64,000 nt of DNA. Source: Lachnospiraceae bacterium. GTDB lineage: Bacteria > Bacillota > Clostridia > Lachnospirales > Lachnospiraceae. Location: the NCBI GenBank assembly GCA_009911185.1, contig QXWW01000018.1:1-64000 (forward strand). The letters run 5' to 3'. The stretch's first letter is position 1. Each line of letters opens with the position of its first letter. Both the position numbers and the translations under genes were made by a program. The notes beneath the pieces were generated by a model that saw only the letters and a program-made list of their open reading frames with translations, had not been told where the DNA came from and searched no databases. Below are positions 36,633-44,915 of the stretch, one piece after another.

Positions 36633-37295
36633 TTAACCTCTGCGCATGTTCGCCAGGAAATCCACAACTTCAGACAAAGTATCAAACAACCCCAGTACCC
36701 CGGCTTTTTGCATTTCACCAAATTCCTGCTCAAAGCCATATGTAATTCCAATACAGTCTATCCCTGCCTCTTTCGCCCCCTGGGCGTCATACCTGGTGTC
36801 CCCAATCAGCACCGCCTGGCTGCGGTCTTTAAGATGCAGTCTCTCTATCACATCCTCAAGCACCTGGATTTTCGTACTGGAGCCGGCGTCCCTGGCTCCG
36901 CCAATCAAATCAAAATAGTGATCGACATGAAGGTACTGCAAAACTACATGACATAAATCCTCCCGTTTGGAAGAGGCAACGGCAAGCGTATAGCCAAGCT
37001 TCTTAAGACGCTGCAGCGTTTTTTCCACCTCCGGATAAAGCTCGCACTCATAGGCGCCTGTTGTCTCATATCGCTGCCGGAACAGCGTAACAGCATCTCT
37101 TGATTTTTCCACGGAAAAGCCATATTCCCTGGGAAAGGACTCCATCAACGGCGGACCGATAAACCGCTCCAGCTTCCGCTGGTCACTCTCCCATATCCCA
37201 AGTTTCTCCAGTGCAAAGCGGACACTCTTCGTCACACCTTCACCAGTATTTACCAGAGTACCGTCCAAATCAAATAATATCGTATTCTTTTGCAT
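36633..37295 (-). CDS. HAD-family phosphatase (phosphoglycolate phosphatase-like)
   Basis: HAD hydrolase of 220 residues. Motif 1 FDLDGTLVN (Asp9, Asp11), motif 2 VASSKR near 105, motif 3 Lys141-region, motif 4 IGDTRYDAQGAKEAG. The cap is the small helical C1 type of the Gph group. GGAGG lies six bases before the ATG, 12 bases after MoxR. It may repair damaged metabolites or act on a nucleotide or sugar phosphate; substrate not evident. Confidence 0.88.
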   Translation of the reverse strand: MQKNTILFDLDGTLVNTGEGVTKSVRFALEKLGIWESDQRKLERFIGPPLMESFPREYGFSVEKSRDAVTLFRQRYETTGAYECELYPEVEKTLQRLKKLGYTLAVASSKREDLCHVVLQYLHVDHYFDLIGGARDAGSSTKIQVLEDVIERLHLKDRSQAVLIGDTRYDAQGAKEAGIDCIGITYGFEQEFGEMQKAGVLGLFDTLSEVVDFLANMRRG

Positions 37296-37307
37296 TCTCT
37301 ACCTCCA

Positions 37308-38813
37308 CTAAGACATCCGTTTAAGCAGATTCTTTCGTTTTTCATCAAACAGTAATTCCTTATTATAAAAATAATATCTGTCGCACTCATAGTCCTTAAG
37401 AAAGCTGACGTCATAAGCATTGGAATTTAATTCTGTCAAAAACATCACCATTTCCTGGCTGCTGCCAAAAGCCCCCTCCAGAAAATCAAAGACATACTCT
37501 AAAAGCTCCCCGGCTTCCTTCCGCTGTTTTTCAAACGCATCGTTTTGCTGCTGAAAGAGCTCCTTTACCCGTGCAAAAGCCGCTTCTTTTTGACAGATAT
37601 CTTCCATCTTCAACGTCTGCAGGAATTGTTCGAGCGTCTTCAAAACACGGCGGTACTGCCGCTGCATCTCAGGGTTTAAAAGTTCAGCCTTTTTCCTGTT
37701 TTCATACTCTGCACTGCATGACGAAACTGTCTGCGCCAATAACTGCCGTCCGTTTACATCCTCTTTAACGGCCTGCGACCGTTCTTTGTATTCCGAGAGG
37801 TATGTGAAGAGCTGCTCTATATAACGCTCTGTCTGCACCGACGCTTTCAATGTCTCGTTCACTCTGGAAATTAACAATCCCAGCACGCTGAGCCGTTCAT
37901 CAAAAGAAGCATGCGCTATTTTTTTCAGCAGCCGTTCCTCCAGGTTTCCTTTCAAAATTTCTTCTATCTGGTAATCTGTGCGGTACTTGTAATACAGCTC
38001 CAGATAATTGGCAAAATCTTTGGCTATTTTCGGATACTGTATATATTGCGCTACTACCTGGCGGTCCACCGTTTTATGAAGCTTCTCATACACTCTGATC
38101 AGATTGGCAAGATCTTCCCAGCCTCTGGGCGTGGCAAAATTCCTGCCGTCCACGGTAGTCTCCATCTGATAAAAATTCTGCTTTCTGGTATTCAGATAAG
38201 AAATCACCGCCCCATGGATGCCCTGGCTGTAGGCATATTCCTTCCAGACCTGAAAATCTGCTTCCACCTCAATTTTTTTCACCCGGTCCATGGTGACTAC
38301 GTCAAATTCCCGGACCGAGCGGTTGTACTCCGGCGGGTTTCCCGCCGCTACAATAATCCAGCCCTCCGGTATCCTGTGATTTCCAAAAGATTTACACTGA
38401 AGGAACTGAAGCATGGCCGGCGCCAGCGTCTCCGACACACAATTAATCTCATCCAAAAACAAAATCCCCTCCGACAAGCCTGTCTGCTCCATTTTATCAT
38501 AGATGGAAGCCACAATCTCGCTCATGGTATATTCCGTCACTGCAAATTCCCCGGACCGGTACTGCTTTTTCGAGATGAACGGCAGTCCGATCGCACTCTG
38601 CCGCGTATGATGGGTAATCGTGTAAGCCACCAGGCCAATTTTACACTCCTGGGAAATCTGCTCCATAATCTGCGTTTTGCCAATTCCCGGGGAACCCAGC
38701 AAAAATATGGGCCGCTGGCGAATCGTTGGAATCTCATAATTTCCATACGCATCTTTCAACAGGTATGCCTCTATGGTATTTTTAATTTCTTCCTTCGTCC
38801 TCTTTATATCCAT
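37308..38813 (-). CDS. MoxR-type AAA+ ATPase
   Basis: Walker A GSPGIGKT at residues 40-47, Walker B ILFLDEINC near 120, sensor 1 IIVAAGNPPEYN. The C-terminal half (about 290-501) is helical and not typical of short MoxR proteins. 501 residues, longer than usual MoxR (about 330). The start ATG at 38813 follows AGGA; the frame upstream overlaps the VWA gene. MoxR ATPases usually partner VWA proteins, and the preceding gene is one. A chaperone or metal-cofactor-inserting role is the family expectation. Confidence 0.88.
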   Translation of the reverse strand: MDIKRTKEEIKNTIEAYLLKDAYGNYEIPTIRQRPIFLLGSPGIGKTQIMEQISQECKIGLVAYTITHHTRQSAIGLPFISKKQYRSGEFAVTEYTMSEIVASIYDKMEQTGLSEGILFLDEINCVSETLAPAMLQFLQCKSFGNHRIPEGWIIVAAGNPPEYNRSVREFDVVTMDRVKKIEVEADFQVWKEYAYSQGIHGAVISYLNTRKQNFYQMETTVDGRNFATPRGWEDLANLIRVYEKLHKTVDRQVVAQYIQYPKIAKDFANYLELYYKYRTDYQIEEILKGNLEERLLKKIAHASFDERLSVLGLLISRVNETLKASVQTERYIEQLFTYLSEYKERSQAVKEDVNGRQLLAQTVSSCSAEYENRKKAELLNPEMQRQYRRVLKTLEQFLQTLKMEDICQKEAAFARVKELFQQQNDAFEKQRKEAGELLEYVFDFLEGAFGSSQEMVMFLTELNSNAYDVSFLKDYECDRYYFYNKELLFDEKRKNLLKRMS

Positions 38814-38883
38814 CGTCTTCCTCACATTCCTTCCTCTGGGCGACCTGCATACACGCTCAGAAATCTCCCGCAAAAGCCGCACT

Positions 38884-40245
38884 TTATACGCGCGGACTTT
38901 TCATTACCTGCGGACGCTGCCGCTCTATCTCCACAATTTCGCCCAAATCTCTCTCGTCAAGTATAAGTTTCATCGCCCAGGGCGGCACGTCCACATCCAG
39001 ATAATCCTCCCGGAAGAACACAAACGCCGTGTCAAACCGGGGCTTTTTGACAGGGAATGTCCCATATCCGTCCGTAAAATAAATCAGCCCCCGCAATTTT
39101 CGGAACACTTTCTTTGCCAACAGCATATTGACATACTCGAAAGCCGGGCGAAAATCTGTCCCGCCCAGTCCCTGTATCTGAAAATGTTCCATATACGCCT
39201 GGAGCTGCTTTCTGCTCTCTATCACGGTATCAGACTGCACCCGCTCGTCGCATTGCAGAATGTGAATGCAGAATTTCCTTTCAAAAGATTCAGACTGGCT
39301 TAAAATACTGTAGGTTTCTTCCAGAAATTTTTGTACAAGACTTGCTTTACAGGACATAGAGGTATCAATCACAATCACAAAATCCTCGATTTTCTCCGCT
39401 TCCTTTGTCTCCAGATGCTCAATCAAGGGCATATTTCCGTACAATTCCATGCCATAATGATAAAAAATGTAGTCGAAGCTGTCTAAATCTACCTGCATCT
39501 CTTCTTTTAACACGCAGAATTTTTTCAAAAACGCCCGGTAATCATATCTCTGGCGGTTTTCTACCCGGAGCTGCTCTCTCAGCCCTTTGCTTCCCTCTGC
39601 GGCTTCTTTGGCAAACGTATCCAGCTCCGTTTCCATCCTGTCTCTGATATTCTGCCACCGGTTTTCCTGTTCCATGGGCGCCTGGGGGCGGTTCTCATTC
39701 TGTTCCCACAAAAAATGTTCGTCGACCGCAAACTCCTCCATCATACGCGCCACAACGCGCATATCCAGTCTTGCTTGCTGCAGCAGATAAAAAATTGCCT
39801 CCGCATTCAGTACCCGCAGTTTTTTCTCAAGCCCCTGGTAAACTGCTCTGCGGTATGGCCTTAAAGGAATCCTAAGACAGCGGTATGCCATGCCGTCTAT
39901 CATAGCTTCCACACCGATATCGCAGGCCAGATCCCATAGCCGCCTTTTTTGCGCTCCGCGCGGATTCCAGACATGCCCCATAAGACAGTGCAAGATACTG
40001 TGAAGATAACAGCGGTTGACCACAGCATTGCCCACCCGGTACTGCGCCATAAGAAATTCCGGATTATAACGAAACACTTCCCCATTTACCGCTGTCCGTC
40101 CCAGTTCCATAGACGGCTCCAATACCAGGCTGTGAAGCGCCACGTCCAAAAACCGCATATTCAGATAAAGTTCATTGCGGCAGTCTGTTAAAATCTCATT
40201 GCAGATGCTCACTTTTTCCAGCAATTGTTCTTCAAACATTTTCAT
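38884..40245 (-). CDS. VWA protein with N-terminal metallopeptidase-like domain (DUF2201-type)
   Basis: 453 residues from the ATG at 40245 (AGAGG precedes it). The N-terminal part holds HSILHCLMGH (His82, His86, His91), a metallopeptidase-like motif of the DUF2201 group; the C-terminal VWA domain carries a MIDAS DTSMS (Asp294) and TDGYG. Such proteins are the standard partners of MoxR AAA+ ATPases. It sits directly between the LRR gene (8 bases upstream) and MoxR (70 bases downstream). Confidence 0.85.
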   Translation of the reverse strand: MKMFEEQLLEKVSICNEILTDCRNELYLNMRFLDVALHSLVLEPSMELGRTAVNGEVFRYNPEFLMAQYRVGNAVVNRCYLHSILHCLMGHVWNPRGAQKRRLWDLACDIGVEAMIDGMAYRCLRIPLRPYRRAVYQGLEKKLRVLNAEAIFYLLQQARLDMRVVARMMEEFAVDEHFLWEQNENRPQAPMEQENRWQNIRDRMETELDTFAKEAAEGSKGLREQLRVENRQRYDYRAFLKKFCVLKEEMQVDLDSFDYIFYHYGMELYGNMPLIEHLETKEAEKIEDFVIVIDTSMSCKASLVQKFLEETYSILSQSESFERKFCIHILQCDERVQSDTVIESRKQLQAYMEHFQIQGLGGTDFRPAFEYVNMLLAKKVFRKLRGLIYFTDGYGTFPVKKPRFDTAFVFFREDYLDVDVPPWAMKLILDERDLGEIVEIERQRPQVMKSPRV

Positions 40246-40252
40246 CCGTCCT

Positions 40253-41209
40253 CTACAAACTGAATTTCTTTTTCTTTGCCGGAAACCTCCGGTGTCTGGC
40301 GTCCATGAGCATACTGACAATTTCCGGGGCGTCCTGCCGTTCTGCCTCTCTCAGCAACAGCTCCATCTGCCCTTCTTCTGTCACAAAGGTTTCCGCCAGC
40401 CAGCGCAAGTCTTCCGGATACTCCCGTTTCAGACAATACGCTGCGCCTGTTTCGAGATTCTCTGACAGCCATCCGGCATACGCAGCCCGTTCTGCCTCTC
40501 CTAACTCATAAGGACAGCGCAGCCTTGCAACGGCCAGTTCTGCCAGGTCGATGCTGTCAATATTATACTTTCCCATATCAAAAAGTTTATCATACTCTTT
40601 CAAATTTACCTGGGTATTGCGAAACGCATTGCGGTACTGAATCCCCATGCCATGAGTCTGGGTGGAAATAATTCTGGCCGGGGTATTCTCCACAGCCTCC
40701 TCAAAAAACTCCGGATAGACCAGCCGGCACACAGGTTCTCTTTCCCCGCCCTCCTGTGTTCGCTCTCCTTCCTCCAGATAGCAGCCGACCGTCACCTTCT
40801 GCTTTAAATCCTGCAAAATCTCACGCAGACAGGAATTGCCGCGCCGCCAGCGCATCTCAAGATAAGACAGATTTTCACAGCCGGTAAATGCACCCGCTCC
40901 TATAAACTCAAGATCACTGTAAAAAGACAGCCGGCGGAAGTTCCGGCAATTATAAAAAAGATACCTGCCCAGCCTCTTCATGCTCCCGGGCAGATACAAT
41001 TCTTGCAGGTCTTCCCCACAGATACAGGGCAGACCGCTGGCGTTCTGCGGTTCGTGCTCCATGGAACGTGCAAAAGCATAAGCGGACATTTCCGTAACCG
41101 GAACGCCTTCCAGTGTTTCTGGTATCACTACACGGCCGCTGACGCCATAACAGCGGAGAATACAGATTCCCTTATTTTTCTTCTCATATGCAAAGCTCTG
41201 TTTTTCCAT
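40253..41209 (-). CDS. Leucine-rich-repeat (BspA-like) protein of the MoxR/VWA set
   Basis: 318 residues. Residues 20-125 contain BspA-type LRR units (ITLPxSVxxIGxxAFxxC pattern seen as LPGSMKRLGRYLFYNC, DLEFIGAGAFTGCENL). The rest is helical, ending in PAKKKKFSL. No signal peptide and no membrane helix, so unlike most BspA proteins it is cytoplasmic. It follows folBK by 12 bases with only a weak GGTG site and precedes the VWA gene by 8 bases. A recognition role for the VWA/MoxR machine is plausible. Confidence 0.8.
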   Translation of the reverse strand: MEKQSFAYEKKNKGICILRCYGVSGRVVIPETLEGVPVTEMSAYAFARSMEHEPQNASGLPCICGEDLQELYLPGSMKRLGRYLFYNCRNFRRLSFYSDLEFIGAGAFTGCENLSYLEMRWRRGNSCLREILQDLKQKVTVGCYLEEGERTQEGGEREPVCRLVYPEFFEEAVENTPARIISTQTHGMGIQYRNAFRNTQVNLKEYDKLFDMGKYNIDSIDLAELAVARLRCPYELGEAERAAYAGWLSENLETGAAYCLKREYPEDLRWLAETFVTEEGQMELLLREAERQDAPEIVSMLMDARHRRFPAKKKKFSL

Positions 41210-41221
41210 TTCACACCATTT

Positions 41222-42046
41222 CTATTCCAAAAGCTCCTTTAACATCTGCGCAGCCGTTTTGCCAATCAGAGGATGGCGGTAATAAGGCGCCAGTTCTGCC
41301 AGAGGCTTCAATACAAATTCCCGGTTCTGCATATCCGGGTGCGGAATCTGAAGTTTTTCTTCATCCACCACCCAGTCATCATAGAAAATAATATCCAAAT
41401 CCAGCGTTCTTGGCCCCCAATGAATGTTCCGCTCCCGGTTCGCCTCACGTTCGGCCTGATGGAGCAATTCCAGCAGCTCCATAGGCGGCAGCAGCGTGCG
41501 AATCTTTAACATTCCATTGAGAAAATCCGGCTGTTCCACCCCCCCGTAAGGCTTTGTCGTGATCAGCTCCGACTCTCTTAGCACCATGCAGTCCTGATGT
41601 TCCCGCAGCGCTTCGATTCCCTTGCGGATATATTGCTCACGGTCGCCCAAATTAGAGCCGACAGCTATATAAGCACAGTGCCATCCTCTGGTAATCTCCA
41701 CGGAAACTGTCTCCAGCGGAAGTCCTACCGGCGCCCATGGCTTTAAAATTTCCAGGGTAATTTTTTCCATTGCCGGAAAGCGCAAAAGCAGAGCCCTTGC
41801 CAGTTGCTCCGCCGCTGTCTCGATGAGCTGGTAGGTATGCTCCGCCATAAATTCTGCGATAAAATGAGCCAGCTCGCCATAATGGACAGATTTTGCCAAA
41901 TCATCGCTTAAGCCTGCTTCTCTGGTATGGGTACAGACAGCGGCATTAATCAGAAATTTCTGTCCCAGCTTATTCTCTTCCTCATAGACGCCATGTTTTG
42001 CAAACACTTCCAGATTTTTAATATAAATCCGATCCAAATCCATCAT
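41222..42046 (-). CDS. folK: Bifunctional dihydroneopterin aldolase / HPPK (FolB-FolK fusion)
   Basis: Two folate enzymes in one chain of 274 residues. Residues 1-115: FolB (DRIYIKNLEVFAKHGVYEEE, with the KPWAPVGLPLETVSVEI strand). Residues 125-274: FolK (AYIAVGSNLGDRE, RxxHWGPRTLDLDIIFY, IPHPDMQNREFVL). Converts dihydroneopterin to 6-hydroxymethyldihydropterin and pyrophosphorylates it. Overlaps folP by 4 bases. Symbol given for the second domain. Confidence 0.95.
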   Translation of the reverse strand: MMDLDRIYIKNLEVFAKHGVYEEENKLGQKFLINAAVCTHTREAGLSDDLAKSVHYGELAHFIAEFMAEHTYQLIETAAEQLARALLLRFPAMEKITLEILKPWAPVGLPLETVSVEITRGWHCAYIAVGSNLGDREQYIRKGIEALREHQDCMVLRESELITTKPYGGVEQPDFLNGMLKIRTLLPPMELLELLHQAEREANRERNIHWGPRTLDLDIIFYDDWVVDEEKLQIPHPDMQNREFVLKPLAELAPYYRHPLIGKTAAQMLKELLE

Positions 42047-42855
42047 TTCCAGCCCTCCCGGATTGCCTCAATCATACGTATGGCGCGCCTGTTTTCTTTG
42101 ATATCATGCACCCGCACAAACGCGCAGCCCGCCAGTACGGCAAGCACAGTGGTAACAAGCGTCCCCTCCGCACGTTCTGTCACGGGAAGATCGAGCGCCA
42201 GGCCAATGACAGACTTCCGTGAAGTCCCTAACAGCAAAGGACAGCCCAGCTCTTTTAATTCGGAAAGTTTATCTATAATTTCCAGGTTCTGCTCATACGT
42301 CTTGCCAAATCCAACGCCCGGATCCAACAATATCTGTTCTCTGGCAATCCCGGCTTTCTCTGCCAGTTTCAGGCTTTGCCTCAGCTCCGCCTTCACTTCT
42401 TCCATGAAATTACCGTATTCCGTATGGCTACGATTGTGCATCAGACAACAGGAAACGCCTGTCTCCGCTATCAGTTCTGCCAGTTTCGGGTCATACTTCA
42501 AGCCCCATATATCATTCACAAGGCTGGCTCCCGCCTGAACCGCCGCTTTGGCAACCTCTGATTTATACGTGTCAACAGATATGGGGATATCAAATCTCTG
42601 ATGGATCTTTTCTACCACAGGCGCAACTCTGTAAATCTCCTCTTCCTCTGTAATCTGCTGATGCCCCGGCCTGGTAGATTCTCCGCCTACGTCAATAATA
42701 TCCGCGCCTTCTTCTATCATTTCCTCTGCATGTTTCAACGCCGCGTCTTCCCGGTTAAATCTGCCGCCATCTGAAAAGGAATCCGGCGTCACATTTAAGA
42801 TTCCCATGATATAAGTTCTGTTTTTCAGCGCAAACATTCTGTTTCCAATCTTCAA
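42043..42855 (-). CDS. folP: Dihydropteroate synthase
   Basis: Joins the pterin pyrophosphate with p-aminobenzoate; the sulfonamide target. Signature 1 IMGILNVTPDSFSDGG and signature 2 VGGESTRPG, with LLGTSRKS near the C-terminus. I chose a TTG start at 42855 because GGAGG lies five bases before it and the protein is then 270 residues; the first ATG is 18 bases later and the upstream frame runs into folE. Overlaps folBK by 4 bases. Confidence 0.93.
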   Translation of the reverse strand: MKIGNRMFALKNRTYIMGILNVTPDSFSDGGRFNREDAALKHAEEMIEEGADIIDVGGESTRPGHQQITEEEEIYRVAPVVEKIHQRFDIPISVDTYKSEVAKAAVQAGASLVNDIWGLKYDPKLAELIAETGVSCCLMHNRSHTEYGNFMEEVKAELRQSLKLAEKAGIAREQILLDPGVGFGKTYEQNLEIIDKLSELKELGCPLLLGTSRKSVIGLALDLPVTERAEGTLVTTVLAVLAGCAFVRVHDIKENRRAIRMIEAIREGWK

Positions 42856-42872
42856 AGCTGCCTCCTTTTCTG

Positions 42873-43430
42873 TCAACGACCCATCATCTGCCAAAATTGT
42901 TCCTGCAGGCACTGGTTTTTTGCAAACTCTCCTCTGGTAACCAGGGTAACGGTCTGCGCCCCCGGCTTTTTCACCCCCCGCATCGTCATACACATATGCT
43001 CTGCCTCAAGCATTACCATCGCCCCTTTGGGCTTTAAATACTGCATCAACGCGTCTGCAATCTGCGCCGTCAGACGTTCCTGGAGCTGAAGACGCCTCGC
43101 GTAAACTTCTACCGTCCTTGCCAGCTTGCTTAACCCCACTACCCTGCCGTCTGGAATATAAGCAACGCTGGCCTTACCGTAAAAGGGAAGCAGATGGTGC
43201 TCACAGGTAGAATAAAAGACAATATCCTTCTCTAACACCATGCCGCAGTCTGACGTCTCAAATGTCCTGCGTAACGCCTGCTCAGGCGTCTGCTCCATGC
43301 CTGCAAAAATCTCTTCATACATTCTTGCAATCCGGTCCGGGGTTTCCATAAGTCCCTCTCTGTGCTTATCTTCCCCCATTCCTTCCAACAGCAAGGCCAC
43401 CGCCTGCCTGATCTTTTCCTTATCTATCAT
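42873..43430 (-). CDS. folE: GTP cyclohydrolase I
   Basis: First enzyme of pterin synthesis. 185 residues with the zinc Cys/His in [10 protein letters not shown] and the C-terminal signature [21 protein letters not shown]. The gene starts within the last eleven bases of folC, so the two are coupled. The homodecamer is expected from family. Confidence 0.95.
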   Translation of the reverse strand: MIDKEKIRQAVALLLEGMGEDKHREGLMETPDRIARMYEEIFAGMEQTPEQALRRTFETSDCGMVLEKDIVFYSTCEHHLLPFYGKASVAYIPDGRVVGLSKLARTVEVYARRLQLQERLTAQIADALMQYLKPKGAMVMLEAEHMCMTMRGVKKPGAQTVTLVTRGEFAKNQCLQEQFWQMMGR

Positions 43431-44733
43431 AATCTGGTTTCTCCTCGAGTATTTCTCGCAATTCTTTTAAATAGGACAGGGAGCCAAATGCAAGTATCAT
43501 GGCGTTTTCCTGTTTTGCGCTGCGCACAGCGGCGGTTACCGCCTCCTCTATTTCAGGGCAATACCTGACCTGCCTGTGATACTTGAAAGCCTCCTGCGCC
43601 AATACCGCCCCGTCCATAGCCCTGGGGCCCGGAGGCGTAACGGTAAATACCTTCCACGCCAGCGGAAGCATAATTTTAAGCATTTCTTCATGTTCTTTGT
43701 CTGCAAGTACCCCTATTATATAGATTATTTTGTAATTTGTAAAACCCCTTTTCAAAGTTTCCCGCAATTTTTTTGCCGCGTCGCTGTTGTGGGCGCCGTC
43801 TATCACCAGCAGCGGATCCTGGCAGAGTACGGAAAATCTTCCCGCCCACCGCGCCTTGCGCAGCCCGGCACGGATCTGGCCGTCACTGACGGCAAATCCC
43901 GCCTTTCTTAAAATTTTTATAGTTTCAATGGCACAGACTGCGTTCTGCACCTGATAAGCGCCTGTCATGGTAAGCTCCACTTCTCCCAGCCCGGGATATA
44001 CAAAGCTTATTCCCTGTTCTTTCGTACCATACCGCACTTGCTCTGCCTGTGCCTCGTCACTGTAAGTAAGAGACGCGTGCTTCTTTACGCACCATGCCTC
44101 CAATACCTGCCGCACCTCTTCCTGTTCGGGCTTTACTGCCACCACCCGGCTGTTTTCCTTAATAATCCCCGCCTTTGCCCGGGCAATTTCACAAAGACTG
44201 CCTCCGAGAAATTTCATATGATCCATACTGATAGAGGTAAGGACGCAGACCAGGGGATCTTCAATGATATTCGTAGCATCTGTTTCGCCGCCCATTCCCG
44301 CCTCTAAGATTACCACCTGGCATCCTCTGCTGTAAAAATACAAAAAAGCCGCCGCCGTCTCGACTTCAAATACCGTTGGATCATTGCCGCTTTGCTCCCG
44401 CACCCTCTCACATGCCCGGCGAACCTCCGCAATGATCTCATCAAACTTCTCCTCTGGAATATCCTCTCCATTTACCCGATACTGCTCGGCGCGCCCAAAC
44501 ACTGCCGGAGAAGTATAAGTTCCCACACAAATCCCCGCTTCCGTAAGCATAGAAGAAAGGAACGCGCATACGGAACCTTTGCCATTCGTCCCCGCTACAT
44601 GGACAAACTTCAGCTTATTCTGCACATTTAAAAGCTCCGACATCAGCTCCCGGATGCTGGCAAGCCCCAAAACCATGCCTCTTTTTCTGCCAAGTTGTTC
44701 TAAATATGCCTGGGTATCTCTCTTGTTTCCCAT
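43420..44733 (-). CDS. folC: Folylpolyglutamate / dihydrofolate synthase
   Basis: Mur-ligase-family enzyme adding glutamate to dihydropteroate and folates. Nucleotide loop [13 protein letters not shown] near 55, [11 protein letters not shown], and DGAHNSDAA in the C-terminal domain. 437 residues from the ATG at 44733, seven bases after AAGGAGG. First gene of the folate/LRR operon. The adjacent palindrome at 44799-44817 may control it. Confidence 0.95.
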   Translation of the reverse strand: MGNKRDTQAYLEQLGRKRGMVLGLASIRELMSELLNVQNKLKFVHVAGTNGKGSVCAFLSSMLTEAGICVGTYTSPAVFGRAEQYRVNGEDIPEEKFDEIIAEVRRACERVREQSGNDPTVFEVETAAAFLYFYSRGCQVVILEAGMGGETDATNIIEDPLVCVLTSISMDHMKFLGGSLCEIARAKAGIIKENSRVVAVKPEQEEVRQVLEAWCVKKHASLTYSDEAQAEQVRYGTKEQGISFVYPGLGEVELTMTGAYQVQNAVCAIETIKILRKAGFAVSDGQIRAGLRKARWAGRFSVLCQDPLLVIDGAHNSDAAKKLRETLKRGFTNYKIIYIIGVLADKEHEEMLKIMLPLAWKVFTVTPPGPRAMDGAVLAQEAFKYHRQVRYCPEIEEAVTAAVRSAKQENAMILAFGSLSYLKELREILEEKPDYDR

Positions 44734-44798
44734 ACAGTTCCTCCTTCTTGTTTTAAATCTGCACAATTTATAAAGAAAATCTTAATATTTCCTATAAG

Positions 44799-44817
44799 AA
44801 ACGTAAATTTTACGTTT
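44799..44817. promoter_or_regulatory. Perfect 19-bp palindrome between folC and the LTA-synthase gene
   Basis: AAACGTAAA and TTTACGTTT arms around one central T. It ends 6 bases before the -35 of the plus-strand LTA-synthase-family promoter and lies about 65 bases before folC on the other strand, a typical operator position for a divergent pair. The regulator is unknown. Confidence 0.6.
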
Positions 44818-44822
44818 ATCCA

Positions 44823-44851
44823 TTGACTTTTTTCTTAAATTGGTCTAATCT
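44823..44851 (+). promoter_or_regulatory. Promoter of the LTA-synthase-family gene
   Basis: TTGACT (44823-44828), 17-base spacer, TAATCT (44846-44851). Start codon at 44916 follows about 58 bases later. This rules out the earlier in-frame start at 44823. Confidence 0.65.
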
Positions 44852-44915
44852 TTGCTTTGAAAAAACGTATTCATATTTTGTTCATAATTCAGTTCACATA
44901 AATATGGAGGAAACT

